DNA from: Burkholderiales bacterium
GTDB taxonomy: Bacteria > Pseudomonadota > Gammaproteobacteria > Burkholderiales > Casimicrobiaceae
Direction of reading: 5' to 3'
Assembly: GCA_020853025.1 (NCBI GenBank)
Contig: JADYZP010000039.1
Location: 1-64,000 of the forward strand
DNA length: 64,000 bases
Part shown: piece by piece, positions 17,173-24,830 of the stretch
Layout of the letters: each line of letters starts with the position of its first letter
Numbering within the stretch: position 1 is the first letter of the stretch
Notes under the pieces: model-generated
The model's database searches: none
The model's input: the letters and a program-made list of their open reading frames with translations, nothing else
Told to the model about the DNA's origin: nothing
Program-made: the position numbers and the translations under genes

Positions 17173-19448
17173 AGGCGTCCGAGGAAGATGTAGAAACTCG
17201 ACTGTCCGCCGCTCGCCAGGCCCCACGCAAAGTAGAAGGGGCCGGCCCAGGTGTCGGCGGCGACGAACACGCTGCCGGCCTTGCGCAGGTCGGACAGCGA
17301 CGCGTCGCCGCTGTCGAACCAGACGTTGCCTGCCTCGAGCGAGCCGCCGATGTAGACGCCACGTCCGAGCAGCGGCAGGTTGCCGATCTGGTGGTAGTAG
17401 ACGGCGCGGGCGAAACCCAGGTAGTTGTTCGACAACTGGTCGGTACGCAGTCCGGACAGGTTGAGGAATCCGCCCAGGTTGAAATCGCTGATGGGGTCCG
17501 TCTTTTCGCTGGCGGCCGTGATGCCTCCCGCGCGCACGGCGACGTTGACGAATCCGTTCTTCCACAGATCGTGCGCCAGGTTCGCGTAGATCCCGGCGCG
17601 CGACGACTGGCCGTCGTAGAAGGTCATGCCTGCATACTCGGTCTTGCGGTGTCCGAACAGCGCGTCGGCGTTGACCCGAAGGCCGCTGCGCGGAAAGTTG
17701 GGATTATCGAGCGTGTCCCAGCGAAACAACGCGCGCACCCCGGTCTCGGTGGTCTTGATCGTCTGGTAGATCTCGGAGGTCTTGTCGGCGATCTCCGGGC
17801 CGGCGTTCTGGTGCAGCCACTTGTAGCCGATCCGCAGCTCTCCGCTGGTGCCGAAGGGCGTGCCCAGATCGGCACCGGCGGATTGGGTGAGCACGCTGTA
17901 CTCGGCGATGCGCTGGTCGTCGTCGAAAAAGAACTCGAGTGCGCGCTGGACGAGGCCGTAGGCAGAAGCGAACACCCGGTTGCGCAGCGTCAGCGGCTGG
18001 TAGAACTCGGTGGCGTAGCGCAGCATCGTGCCGAGGACGACCTCGTTCGACCATTCAGCGCCGAGGCTGTTGACCCACACCCGCCGGTGGCCGACCATCG
18101 CGTTGAAAAACGTGTCCCCCTGCAGGTCGGCCGACAGCGAAACGCCGAAGCGCAGGAAGTTGGGGCCCCAGGACTTCTCGGTGACGTCGACGACGAGCCC
18201 CTGTCCGCGTCCGCTGTCGACGAGCTGGTAGTCGATTTCCGAAAAGTCGCCGCGACCGTAGAGGCGAGCGAGGTCGTTTTCCAGCATCCGCATGCTGAAC
18301 GGCCGGCCGGGCTGCGTCTCCATCTGGCCGGCCAGAACCTGCGGATTCGTGTACCCGGTCCCCTCGATGGTGACGAAGTCGAGCGTCTCGGGCAAGCGCG
18401 GCGGCGGCACGGCGAAGCGTTGCTCCGCCTGCGCGTACAGCGTCGCCGCCGCCGACAAGGCGGCCAGTTGCGGACGTACAGCCTCTGCCGCCTTGGCTCC
18501 GAGATACACGAACTCCCCCGCAGCGGTGAAGTCGAGAAAGGTCAGGTGTCCCAGGTCCGGCGAGATCAGGATGTCGCCCGGCCGCAGCTTTGCGAGCTGC
18601 ACGCGCACGTTCTGCTCGGTCAGGATGTTGATCATTTGCGACGCGTAGCCGACCACCGACTGCAGCTGGTCGCGCGACATCAGCGGCGTGCCGATGTTGA
18701 CGGCGATGACGATATCGGCGCCCATCGCGCGGACGACGTCCACCGGCAGGTTGTTGACCAGGCCGCCGTCGCCGAGGATCTGCCCGTCGAGTTCCATCGG
18801 TGCGAACATGCCCGGCACCGACATGCTGGCGCGCATCGCGTGGTACAGCGAGCCGTTGCGGAAGACCACTTCCTGACCCGTGACCATGTTGGTCGCCACC
18901 GCCCGGAACGGGATCGGCAGTTTGTCGAAGTCCTGGATGTGGTCGACTCCGCGCGTGAGCTCGTGCAGGTAAAGCTCGAGATTGTTGCCCGACAGCGCTC
19001 CCTTGAACCAGTGTATTTCGCCGTCGCGGTAGCCGATCTCGAAGCCCATCGGAAACGCGGTTTCCTCCTCCTTCCGGCGAAAGCCGACGTCGGGACGAGG
19101 CGGGTTGTCGGACAAGAGCGTCGGCCAATTCACCGCGCCCAGCTGCCGCTGCATTTCAGCGGGCGACATGCCGCTCGCGTAGAGGCCGCCGACGATCGCG
19201 CCCATCGAGGTCCCCGCGATGTAGTCGATGGGGATCTTCATCTGCTGCAGGACACGGAGCACGCCGATGTGCGTGAGCCCGCGAGCACCGCCGCCGGAGA
19301 GCACCAGTCCGATCTTCGGGCGCGCGTTGGCCGGGACATCGGCCGCCGCCGCCGCCGCAATGCCGGCCGCGGGCTGCGCGCATGCAGGCTGCACGAACGC
19401 GAACGACGCGAGCAGCAGCACGCGGACTACGAGCCGCGCACTGCGCAT
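17169..19448 (-). CDS. Patatin-like phospholipase with POTRA and outer-membrane barrel (PlpD-type)
   Basis: A signal peptide begins at the ATG at 19448 (LVVRVLLLASFAFVQPACAQ); a GTG at 19502 would lengthen it to 42 residues. The patatin domain has the oxyanion loop GGGARG (52-57), nucleophile S81 in GTSMG and the dyad D227 in DGG. A POTRA-like segment follows (about 355-425, LDFVTIEGTGYTNPQVL), then a C-terminal BamA-type 16-strand region ending in FYIFLGRL with an aromatic-rich end. This is the type Vd (PlpD) autotransporter layout: a lipase exported through its own barrel. The 759-residue length fits. Its stop overlaps the bioA start. Whether the patatin is released or stays attached is not visible. 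Confidence 0.88.
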   Translation of the reverse strand: MRSARLVVRVLLLASFAFVQPACAQPAAGIAAAAAADVPANARPKIGLVLSGGGARGLTHIGVLRVLQQMKIPIDYIAGTSMGAIVGGLYASGMSPAEMQRQLGAVNWPTLLSDNPPRPDVGFRRKEEETAFPMGFEIGYRDGEIHWFKGALSGNNLELYLHELTRGVDHIQDFDKLPIPFRAVATNMVTGQEVVFRNGSLYHAMRASMSVPGMFAPMELDGQILGDGGLVNNLPVDVVRAMGADIVIAVNIGTPLMSRDQLQSVVGYASQMINILTEQNVRVQLAKLRPGDILISPDLGHLTFLDFTAAGEFVYLGAKAAEAVRPQLAALSAAATLYAQAEQRFAVPPPRLPETLDFVTIEGTGYTNPQVLAGQMETQPGRPFSMRMLENDLARLYGRGDFSEIDYQLVDSGRGQGLVVDVTEKSWGPNFLRFGVSLSADLQGDTFFNAMVGHRRVWVNSLGAEWSNEVVLGTMLRYATEFYQPLTLRNRVFASAYGLVQRALEFFFDDDQRIAEYSVLTQSAGADLGTPFGTSGELRIGYKWLHQNAGPEIADKTSEIYQTIKTTETGVRALFRWDTLDNPNFPRSGLRVNADALFGHRKTEYAGMTFYDGQSSRAGIYANLAHDLWKNGFVNVAVRAGGITAASEKTDPISDFNLGGFLNLSGLRTDQLSNNYLGFARAVYYHQIGNLPLLGRGVYIGGSLEAGNVWFDSGDASLSDLRKAGSVFVAADTWAGPFYFAWGLASGGQSSFYIFLGRL

Positions 19449-19517
19449 CGCCGGCAGCAATGCGCACCAGCGAGAGTGTCGGCGTATCGGCGAGCGACGC
19501 ACGCGCGGTCGACCCGA

Positions 19518-20516
19518 TCAGGCGACGCGCGTGCGCATCCGCTGTACGGCGTCGACCAGCGCGCGCGCGATGCCGGGCTCGCGCACCGAGTGCCCTGCAT
19601 CCGGAATCACGATGTACTCGGCCTCGGGCCACGCGCTGGCCAGCGCATGCGCGGTCACCGGCGGGCATACGGCGTCGTAGCGTCCCTGCACGATCGTGCA
19701 CGGCAGATGGCGGATGCGCGAAACGCCGGCCAGCAGTTCGCCGTCGCGCAGGAACCCGCCATGCACGAAGTAATGCGCTTCGATGCGCGCGATCGCCAGC
19801 GCCGCGGCGTCGCCTTCCTGCTTCGCCGGCGTGTCGAATTGCGGCAGCAGCGTCGAGCAGGCGCCTTCGTAGCGGTCCCAGGCAACCGCCGCCGGCATGT
19901 GCACGGCGGGATCGGGGTCGGTCAGCCTCCGGTAGTAGCCGGCGAGCAGATGATCGCGCTCGGCCGTGGGCAGGTGGCCGGCGAATGCGCGCCACGCCTC
20001 CGGGAAGATCGTACGGATGCCGTGCATGAACCAATCGATTTCCGGCGGCGTGGCGAGAAAGATGCCGCGCAGCACGAGTCCGAGTACGCGCTTCGGATGC
20101 GCCTGCGCGTACGCGAGCGCGAGCGTGGAGCCCCACGAGCCGCCGAAGACGAGCCAGCGCTCGATGCCGCGCGTTTCGCGCAGGCGCTCCAGGTCCGCGA
20201 CCAGGTGCTGCGTCGTATTGCCGGCGAGCGTTGCGCCGGGTGTGGAACGCGGAGCGCCGCGCTGATCGTAGAGAACGATGTTCCAGAATTCGGGGTCGTA
20301 GTAGCGGCGATGATGCGGCAGGCAGCCGCCTCCGGGTCCGCCGTGCAGGAACACCAGCGGCGTGCCCGCGGCGTTGCCGCAGGCTTCCCAGTACATCGTG
20401 TGGACGGCGTCGAGCGGCAGGCGGCCCGTGGCATACGGCTCGATCTCGGGAAACAGCGCTGCGTCGGGCGCGCCGCGGCAGGTGGCGTCGGTCCCTGCCA
20501 CTACCCCGCGCTCCAT
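19518..20516 (-). CDS. pip: Prolyl aminopeptidase
   Basis: This alpha/beta-hydrolase has the oxyanion HGGPGGG (near 58-64), nucleophile S127 in GGSWGSTLALAY, acid in QGRYDAVCPP and histidine in DAGHSVREPG. These are the signatures of proline iminopeptidase (S33), which removes N-terminal proline from peptides in the cytoplasm. The ATG at 20516 gives 332 residues, close to the family norm, and overlaps the preceding gene by 16 nt. The usual DQRGCGRS is DQRGAPRS here, a small deviation. Confidence 0.9.
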   Translation of the reverse strand: MERGVVAGTDATCRGAPDAALFPEIEPYATGRLPLDAVHTMYWEACGNAAGTPLVFLHGGPGGGCLPHHRRYYDPEFWNIVLYDQRGAPRSTPGATLAGNTTQHLVADLERLRETRGIERWLVFGGSWGSTLALAYAQAHPKRVLGLVLRGIFLATPPEIDWFMHGIRTIFPEAWRAFAGHLPTAERDHLLAGYYRRLTDPDPAVHMPAAVAWDRYEGACSTLLPQFDTPAKQEGDAAALAIARIEAHYFVHGGFLRDGELLAGVSRIRHLPCTIVQGRYDAVCPPVTAHALASAWPEAEYIVIPDAGHSVREPGIARALVDAVQRMRTRVA

Positions 20517-21187
20517 GGCGTTTTCAGGCGCGTGAATTCCAGCCGGTAGATCGCGCGGTCGAGTGCGGCCGCACCGTGCGCCTGCAGCGCCGGAGCAAGA
20601 TCGTCGGCCGCGCCATCGACGTCGGGCACCGTGTTGCCTTCGATCAGGATGATCCAGGCGGGTACCTGTGTTTCGTCGGCGCACGCCTTCTTCTCCTGCG
20701 TCTCAATAGTGCTGGCCGCGTCGTCGGCGAGTGCCAGATGGACGCCGGCGACGCCCTTGCGATAGACGAGCGGCGGCAATATGCGCCTGCGCAGCGCGTC
20801 GACGGTGCCGTCGCGCCGGGCGACGTCGATGGTGAAACGCAGCGTCAGCATGACGCCGCCGCTGCCGACGCCGTTGGTGAACGCCACACGGCAGATCGAG
20901 CGCGCGACGTTGCGAAACGAGGGAACGACGCGCCGCGTCCAGGCGGTCGGCGCGTTCAGGCGGATAAGGTAGTCCTGTCCCGAAAGCGTCTGCGGACTGT
21001 CGGCTTCGTAGAGGTTGAAGTACTCGGGCGTGCCGCTGATCGCCACGTAGCGGCGGCCGCGGCGAAAGCCGGGAATGCCGACGCGCTCGGGCATGTGCTC
21101 GCGGTTGTGCCACTCGTGGAAGTCGTCCCGCGCCGCAGGCACCAGGTCGTGCCAGATGGCGACGATGCCGAGTCCCGCCAAGCTCAT
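20501..21187 (-). CDS. EthD/DUF4286-like dimeric alpha-beta barrel protein
   Basis: The 228-residue protein begins GLGIVAIWHDLVPAARDDF and continues EWHNREHMPERVGIPGFRRGRRY. The HNREHMPERVGIPGF stretch is characteristic of ferredoxin-like dimeric barrels related to EthD and DUF4286, which occur near hydratases and dehydrogenases of catabolic operons. The second half repeats the fold less clearly. No catalytic assignment is possible. It lies 4 bp downstream of the hydratase gene and overlaps pip, so it is in the middle of a compact minus-strand operon. Confidence 0.55.
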   Translation of the reverse strand: MSLAGLGIVAIWHDLVPAARDDFHEWHNREHMPERVGIPGFRRGRRYVAISGTPEYFNLYEADSPQTLSGQDYLIRLNAPTAWTRRVVPSFRNVARSICRVAFTNGVGSGGVMLTLRFTIDVARRDGTVDALRRRILPPLVYRKGVAGVHLALADDAASTIETQEKKACADETQVPAWIILIEGNTVPDVDGAADDLAPALQAHGAAALDRAIYRLEFTRLKTPWSAG

Positions 21188-21191
21188 GCGT

Positions 21192-21962
21192 CTAGCCTGC
21201 CTGCGTCAGCGTGACCGACAGCGTGCCCAGGTCGCCGTAGCGAATCGTCAGTGCCTGGTCGAAGGGAACATCGAGCACGCCGCAATACGAGCCGGTGGTG
21301 ACGATCTGGCCGGCTCGAAGCGGCGTCGCCGTCGTTGCCAGATGGTTGGCGAGCCAGTACAGCGGGCGCAGCGGATGCGCATCTGGATGCTTGCCGTCGT
21401 GTTTCGCGAGCGCGCCGCCGTTCGCTGCTACGGTGACCGTAAACGCTTCGAGCGGCCTGTTGAAGGCGTCGTCGACGACCGGCCCGACGAACAGGCCCTG
21501 GTTGGCCACGCTGTCGGCGAGCAGCTCGGGAAAGCCGATCGACGCCGGATCCTCGTAGCGCGACCCCATGATCTCGAGCACCAGCCGCGCGTCGCCTATC
21601 GCAGCGCGGATTTCGCCTTCGCCGTACGGTGTTGCGCGGGCAGGCAGGTCGCGGGCGAACACGAATGCGATCTCCGGTTCGACTTTCGCGGTGGCGCCCC
21701 GGCCGATCACCGGATACGGAGACGCGGTGTGGATCGTCGGTGCGAAAATCGGCGCCGCCAGCACCGGCCGCGCGTCCGACGGCAGCGAGCACTTCCAGCC
21801 GCCGATCGGTGCTCCGATCAGGTCGGCCACGCGCTGCTGGATCGTCAGCGCGTCGACGACGCTCGATGGCCGGCAGTCGGCCGGAATGCGCGGACCCGGC
21901 GTGCGGCGCTTGCGTGCGGCGAACAGGAACTGCGCGGCGGCTTCGTGTGCGGCACTGGGCAT
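21192..21962 (-). CDS. 2-keto-4-pentenoate hydratase family protein
   Basis: This 256-residue protein of the FAH/MhpD superfamily has IGGWKCSLPSD, VEPEIAFVFARDLP, LVLEIMGSRYED and a GQIVTTGSYCGVLDVP segment. Acidic metal ligands sit in the VEPEIAF and LEI motifs. Relatives hydrate 2-hydroxypenta-2,4-dienoate in meta-cleavage pathways or act as 2-oxo-hepta-3-ene-1,7-dioate hydratases. I use the ATG at 21962; one at 22001 is possible. An FAH-family hydrolase gene lies 116 bp upstream on the same strand, so the pair may serve the same pathway, but no ring-cleavage dioxygenase is in view. Confidence 0.8.
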   Translation of the reverse strand: MPSAAHEAAAQFLFAARKRRTPGPRIPADCRPSSVVDALTIQQRVADLIGAPIGGWKCSLPSDARPVLAAPIFAPTIHTASPYPVIGRGATAKVEPEIAFVFARDLPARATPYGEGEIRAAIGDARLVLEIMGSRYEDPASIGFPELLADSVANQGLFVGPVVDDAFNRPLEAFTVTVAANGGALAKHDGKHPDAHPLRPLYWLANHLATTATPLRAGQIVTTGSYCGVLDVPFDQALTIRYGDLGTLSVTLTQAG

Positions 21963-22078
21963 GATCGTGTTATCGGCGGTGGGGACGCTCGGCAGGCGCA
22001 TCTGCTGCTGACTTCGCCCATTCTGGCATAGCTTCGCCGCCGGCATTCTCGATCGGCGGCGCGTGAGCGCCGGGACGT

Positions 22079-22936
22079 TCAGCGCCTCGACTTGAACGGC
22101 ACCACACGCTGCCGCTGTTCGCCCAGGCCCGAGATGCCCAGCGTGACCACGTCGCCCGCCTTCAGGTAGTGCGGCGGCTTCATCCCGAGACCCACGCCCG
22201 GCGGCGTGCCGGTGGTGATCACGTCGCCCGGCAACAGCGTCATGTACTGCGACAGATCCGAGACCAGGTCGGCGACGCCAAAGATCATCGTGCGCGTATT
22301 GCCGGTTTGCCGGCGTACGCCGTTGACTTCGAGCCACATGTCGAGGTTCTGCACGTCGTCGATCTCGTCCTTGGTGACCATCCACGGCCCGATCGGACCG
22401 AAGGTGTCGCAGCCCTTGCCCTTGCCCCATTGCGACGCGCCGTGCTTCAGTTGAAACTCGCGCTCCGACACGTCGTTGATCAGGCAGTAGCCGGCGACGT
22501 AGCGCAGCGCGTCCTTCTTCTCGACGTAGCTGGCTCGGCGGCCCATGACGATGCCCAGCTCGACCTCCCAGTCGGTCGACGTCGAGTTCTTCGGCAACAT
22601 GATGTTGTCGTTGGGGCCGCCGATGCAGGTCTCCGCCTTGAAAAAGACGATCGGGCGCTCCGGGATCGGCGCGTTGGCCTCCTTCGCGTGATCGACGAAG
22701 TTGAGCCCGATGGCGACGAACTTGGGAGGAGTCGCCACGCAGGCGCCCAGGCGCGGCCGGCCCTTGACCAGCGGCAGCTTCTTCGGATCGAGCTTGGCGA
22801 GCTTTGCGAGTTCGGCCGGCGTCAGCGTGGCGCCGTCGATGTCACCCACCTTCTTCGACAGGTCGCGCAGCTTGCCGTCGGCGTCGATAAGACCCGGCTT
22901 TTCGCGGCCGGCGGGACCGTAGCGTACGAGCTTCAT
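22079..22936 (-). CDS. Fumarylacetoacetate hydrolase family protein
   Basis: The ATG at 22936 follows a strong ribosome-binding site (GGAGGA). The protein of 285 residues begins MKLVRYGPAGREKPGLID and contains FVAIGLNFVDHAKEA, the metal-site EVELGIVMGR, NDVSEREFQ and the TTGTPPGVGLG motif. This is the FAH/HpaG fold used by 2-hydroxyhepta-2,4-diene-1,7-dioate isomerases, ureidoglycolate lyase-like and acylpyruvate hydrolases. Length and motifs are complete. It could be the leading gene of the minus-strand group with hydratase, barrel protein and pip. Confidence 0.85.
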   Translation of the reverse strand: MKLVRYGPAGREKPGLIDADGKLRDLSKKVGDIDGATLTPAELAKLAKLDPKKLPLVKGRPRLGACVATPPKFVAIGLNFVDHAKEANAPIPERPIVFFKAETCIGGPNDNIMLPKNSTSTDWEVELGIVMGRRASYVEKKDALRYVAGYCLINDVSEREFQLKHGASQWGKGKGCDTFGPIGPWMVTKDEIDDVQNLDMWLEVNGVRRQTGNTRTMIFGVADLVSDLSQYMTLLPGDVITTGTPPGVGLGMKPPHYLKAGDVVTLGISGLGEQRQRVVPFKSRR

Positions 22937-23068
22937 GCATTCCTCCGTAGTTGCAGCAAGAAAGGGGTCGCAAATACGCGCCGGCGACGCCGGCCCGGGC
23001 CCACAAGAAGTCTCAACGAAAAAAGAACAACCCGCAACCTTCGCGTCGCATCTACAGGCGCGCACACG

Positions 23069-23308
23069 CTCACGCCGATCCCCGCGCCCTCACTCAAGCT
23101 CTCGACCAACACGCAGCTGTGGATCGGGCGGGAACAGGACATCGATCTCAACTGCGGCGAGATCGTCGACGGCGACGCGACGGTCGATGCGATCGGGCAG
23201 CGACTGTTCGCGATGATCCTCGACTCCGCGTCGGGCGCCGCGTCGAAGAGCGAGAAGCACGGCTACGGGCAGAACCTGTTCGTGCCCTGGTACCCGGGAG
23301 CCGTCATG
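23069..23308 (+). pseudogene. Altronate/galactarate dehydratase (UxaA family) C-terminal relic
   Basis: Eighty codons match by eye the C-terminal end of UxaA-type dehydratases: PSLKLSTNTQLW, DIDLNCGEIVDGDATVDAIG, LDSASGAASKSEKHGYGQN and FVPWYPGAVM. The native stop expected after GAVM is missing, and nothing upstream corresponds to the first 80 percent of the enzyme. No start codon with a ribosome-binding site is present. It is a remnant of a sugar-acid catabolic gene that once lay here, divergent from the FAH gene. Confidence 0.7.
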
Positions 23309-23309
23309 T

Positions 23310-23459
23310 CGGCACGACAACGGCGTGCTGAAGCCGTCAGCCGCGACGCGCGGCTGGTTCAAGCGCTACTGCGACACGGTGCTGCAGGCAGATCGCGGCA
23401 TGGACCTCGATTTTCTGGTCGGAGCCTCGGGTGCCCCAAGGTTGGCCGCGTCTTGTACT
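23310..23459 (+). other. Unidentified open stretch following the UxaA relic
   Basis: In the frame +1 relative to the relic, about 45 codons read HDNGVLKPSAATRGWFKRY, then CDTVLQADRGMDLDFLVG, which looks like protein-coding sequence rather than random translation. An in-frame GTG lies at 23325. I do not recognise the family. It may be a second gene fragment joined to the first. The 556 bases between 22937 and 23492 contain only these two fragments and no intact gene that I can see. Confidence 0.3.
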
Positions 23460-23492
23460 GACAGCGACGTCCGGAGCGGCGTGCCAGGAAGC

Positions 23493-23669
23493 CTAGGACT
23501 CGGGCACCGGAGATGCGGCGTCTGCAGCGTCAGCGGGCGGCGTCGCCCCGTCGGCGGGGTCGGCGGGTACGGTTGTCTGCTCGGCCTTCTTCTTGCGCTT
23601 CTCTTCCTTCTTGCGCTGCTTGGCGAGATCTCTTTGCCGCTTGGCGAATGCGTAGTTGGGACTTGCCAA
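23493..23669 (-). CDS. Small Lys/Arg-rich protein, 58 residues
   Basis: A TTG at 23669, preceded by GAAAGGAGCGGTCCA with AGGAG at good spacing, opens a 58-residue frame. It begins MASPNYAFAKRQRDLAKQRK, continues with a charged KKEEKRKKK helix, and ends in a Pro/Ala/Asp-rich tail to a TAG at 23495-23493. The PNYxFxKRQRDLAKxRKKEEK pattern recurs in short hypothetical proteins of betaproteobacteria, as far as I recall. A basic amphipathic helix suggests RNA or ribosome contact, but function is unknown. It is short and has a rare start, so automatic callers may miss it. Confidence 0.65.
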   Translation of the reverse strand: MASPNYAFAKRQRDLAKQRKKEEKRKKKAEQTTVPADPADGATPPADAADAASPVPES

Positions 23670-23780
23670 TGGACCGCTCCTTTCAGGGTTGAGACGAAAA
23701 CCGTAGCCTAAGGCATTTTCGGCCGCGGCGCAGGCGAAAATCGCAATGCGGCTTGCCGAGATCTACGCTGCACCGCGGGG

Positions 23781-24605
23781 TCACAGTTCGACGATCCGCC
23801 ATTCGTCGCCCATTTTCTGAAACGAAACGCCGGTTTCGCTGCCGTCCGTTTTCGCGATGCTGCCGCTGCCGGCCTCGTCGTCCATGTGCGTGATGCGCAG
23901 CGTCCGCATCGAATTCGCGAAATTGCGCATGCCGGGCAGCTTCCACTGCGAAAACGACTTCCGGTATTCGTCACGCAGCGGACCACCCAGGCAGCGCAGC
24001 GCCGCATTGGCGTTACCGTTGCGCAAGGCCTCGTGGAACGTCGTCCACGTTCCTTCCGGCGTGGCGAGCCGCGCGTCGGAGGGGCCCGCGTTCTGGTCGA
24101 GAAAGGCGACGACGCCGTCGCATTTTTCGGGGCTACGGGACGGTGCAGACTTGGCCGAGGCGGAGGCGTGCTGCTTGCGCTGGGTATCGAGCCGTCGCGC
24201 AAACTCCGGATGGCGCTCGGTCGCGACGACACTTTGCAGGTTCTGCTGGCGCCAGCGCGTGTAGTTGGCCGCGACCTTCTGGCTGAACCCGGGAAACTGC
24301 TCGTCGCATCCGCGCTTGGTCAGAATCAACGTCGCCATTTCTGCGTTGAATTCGGCAGCCGAGCTCGCGGTCGGCGCTCCGTTGACGGCGGGCTCGGCGG
24401 CAGGTGAATCGTCAGGGGGGGCTGCGGGTTTGGGGTCGAACTGCGACGGCGTGTGCGTCGCCGTCCCGTTGCAGGGACGCTGCTGGTAGCTTATCTTGCC
24501 CTGGGCGTCTCGGCATTTGTGGATCTGGCCCGCTGCATCGTGCGAAATCAACGCCAACGCGCACGTCAGCGCCATCAGCGCAATAAACTGCGTCGAGCTG
24601 ACCAT
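23781..24605 (-). CDS. DUF4124-domain secreted protein
   Basis: The ATG at 24605 follows GGAGG and gives 274 residues. A signal peptide (FIALMALTCALALISHDAAG) is cleaved near residue 26. A DUF4124 domain comes next with the typical IHKCRDAQGKISYQQRPC pattern of two cysteines. The rest is a low-complexity linker and a C-terminal domain ending FQKMGDEWRIVEL, which resembles a DUF4878/lumazine-type accessory fold. Periplasmic location is likely; the function is unknown. It is divergent from metY with 225 bp between the starts. Confidence 0.75.
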   Translation of the reverse strand: MVSSTQFIALMALTCALALISHDAAGQIHKCRDAQGKISYQQRPCNGTATHTPSQFDPKPAAPPDDSPAAEPAVNGAPTASSAAEFNAEMATLILTKRGCDEQFPGFSQKVAANYTRWRQQNLQSVVATERHPEFARRLDTQRKQHASASAKSAPSRSPEKCDGVVAFLDQNAGPSDARLATPEGTWTTFHEALRNGNANAALRCLGGPLRDEYRKSFSQWKLPGMRNFANSMRTLRITHMDDEAGSGSIAKTDGSETGVSFQKMGDEWRIVEL

Positions 24606-24740
24606 TTTCGACCTCCGGTGCGGCACCGTCCCCCAACCGACGGCATGCAGAACAAATCCTTCTGCGCCTCGTCGGCGCGTGGCGGGCGGCGGCATCGGCA
24701 GATCGCGGTACGAGAGATCACGCGGCTTCATCGCCGCGAT

Positions 24741-24778
24741 TTTACGCCCGCCCGCGAATCCGCCTAGAATCGCGGGCG
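24741..24778 (+). promoter_or_regulatory. Predicted metY promoter overlapped by a 9-bp inverted repeat
   Basis: A -35 box TTTACG (24741-24746), 18-bp spacer and -10 box TAGAAT (24765-24770) place a start near 24777, 53 bp before metY. CGCCCGCGA (24749-24757) and TCGCGGGCG (24770-24778) are exact complements flanking the -10 region. The repeat could be an operator. No SAM-sensing riboswitch motif is evident in the leader. Confidence 0.45.
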
Positions 24779-24830
24779 ACCGCGCGTCGGACGCAACCCG
24801 AACACATCCCGATCGGCCCCCGGCAATCCG

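Noticed and set aside
17058-20549. A 1163-residue open frame antisense to the patatin and pip genes
   Set aside because: Its translation is rich in Arg, Ala and Gly with no recognisable domain, and it is the mirror of two well-supported genes. Long antisense frames are expected at this GC content.
24606-24830. SAM riboswitch upstream of metY
   Set aside because: I looked for the conserved core of known SAM-binding RNAs and saw none. Only a DNA inverted repeat was found.
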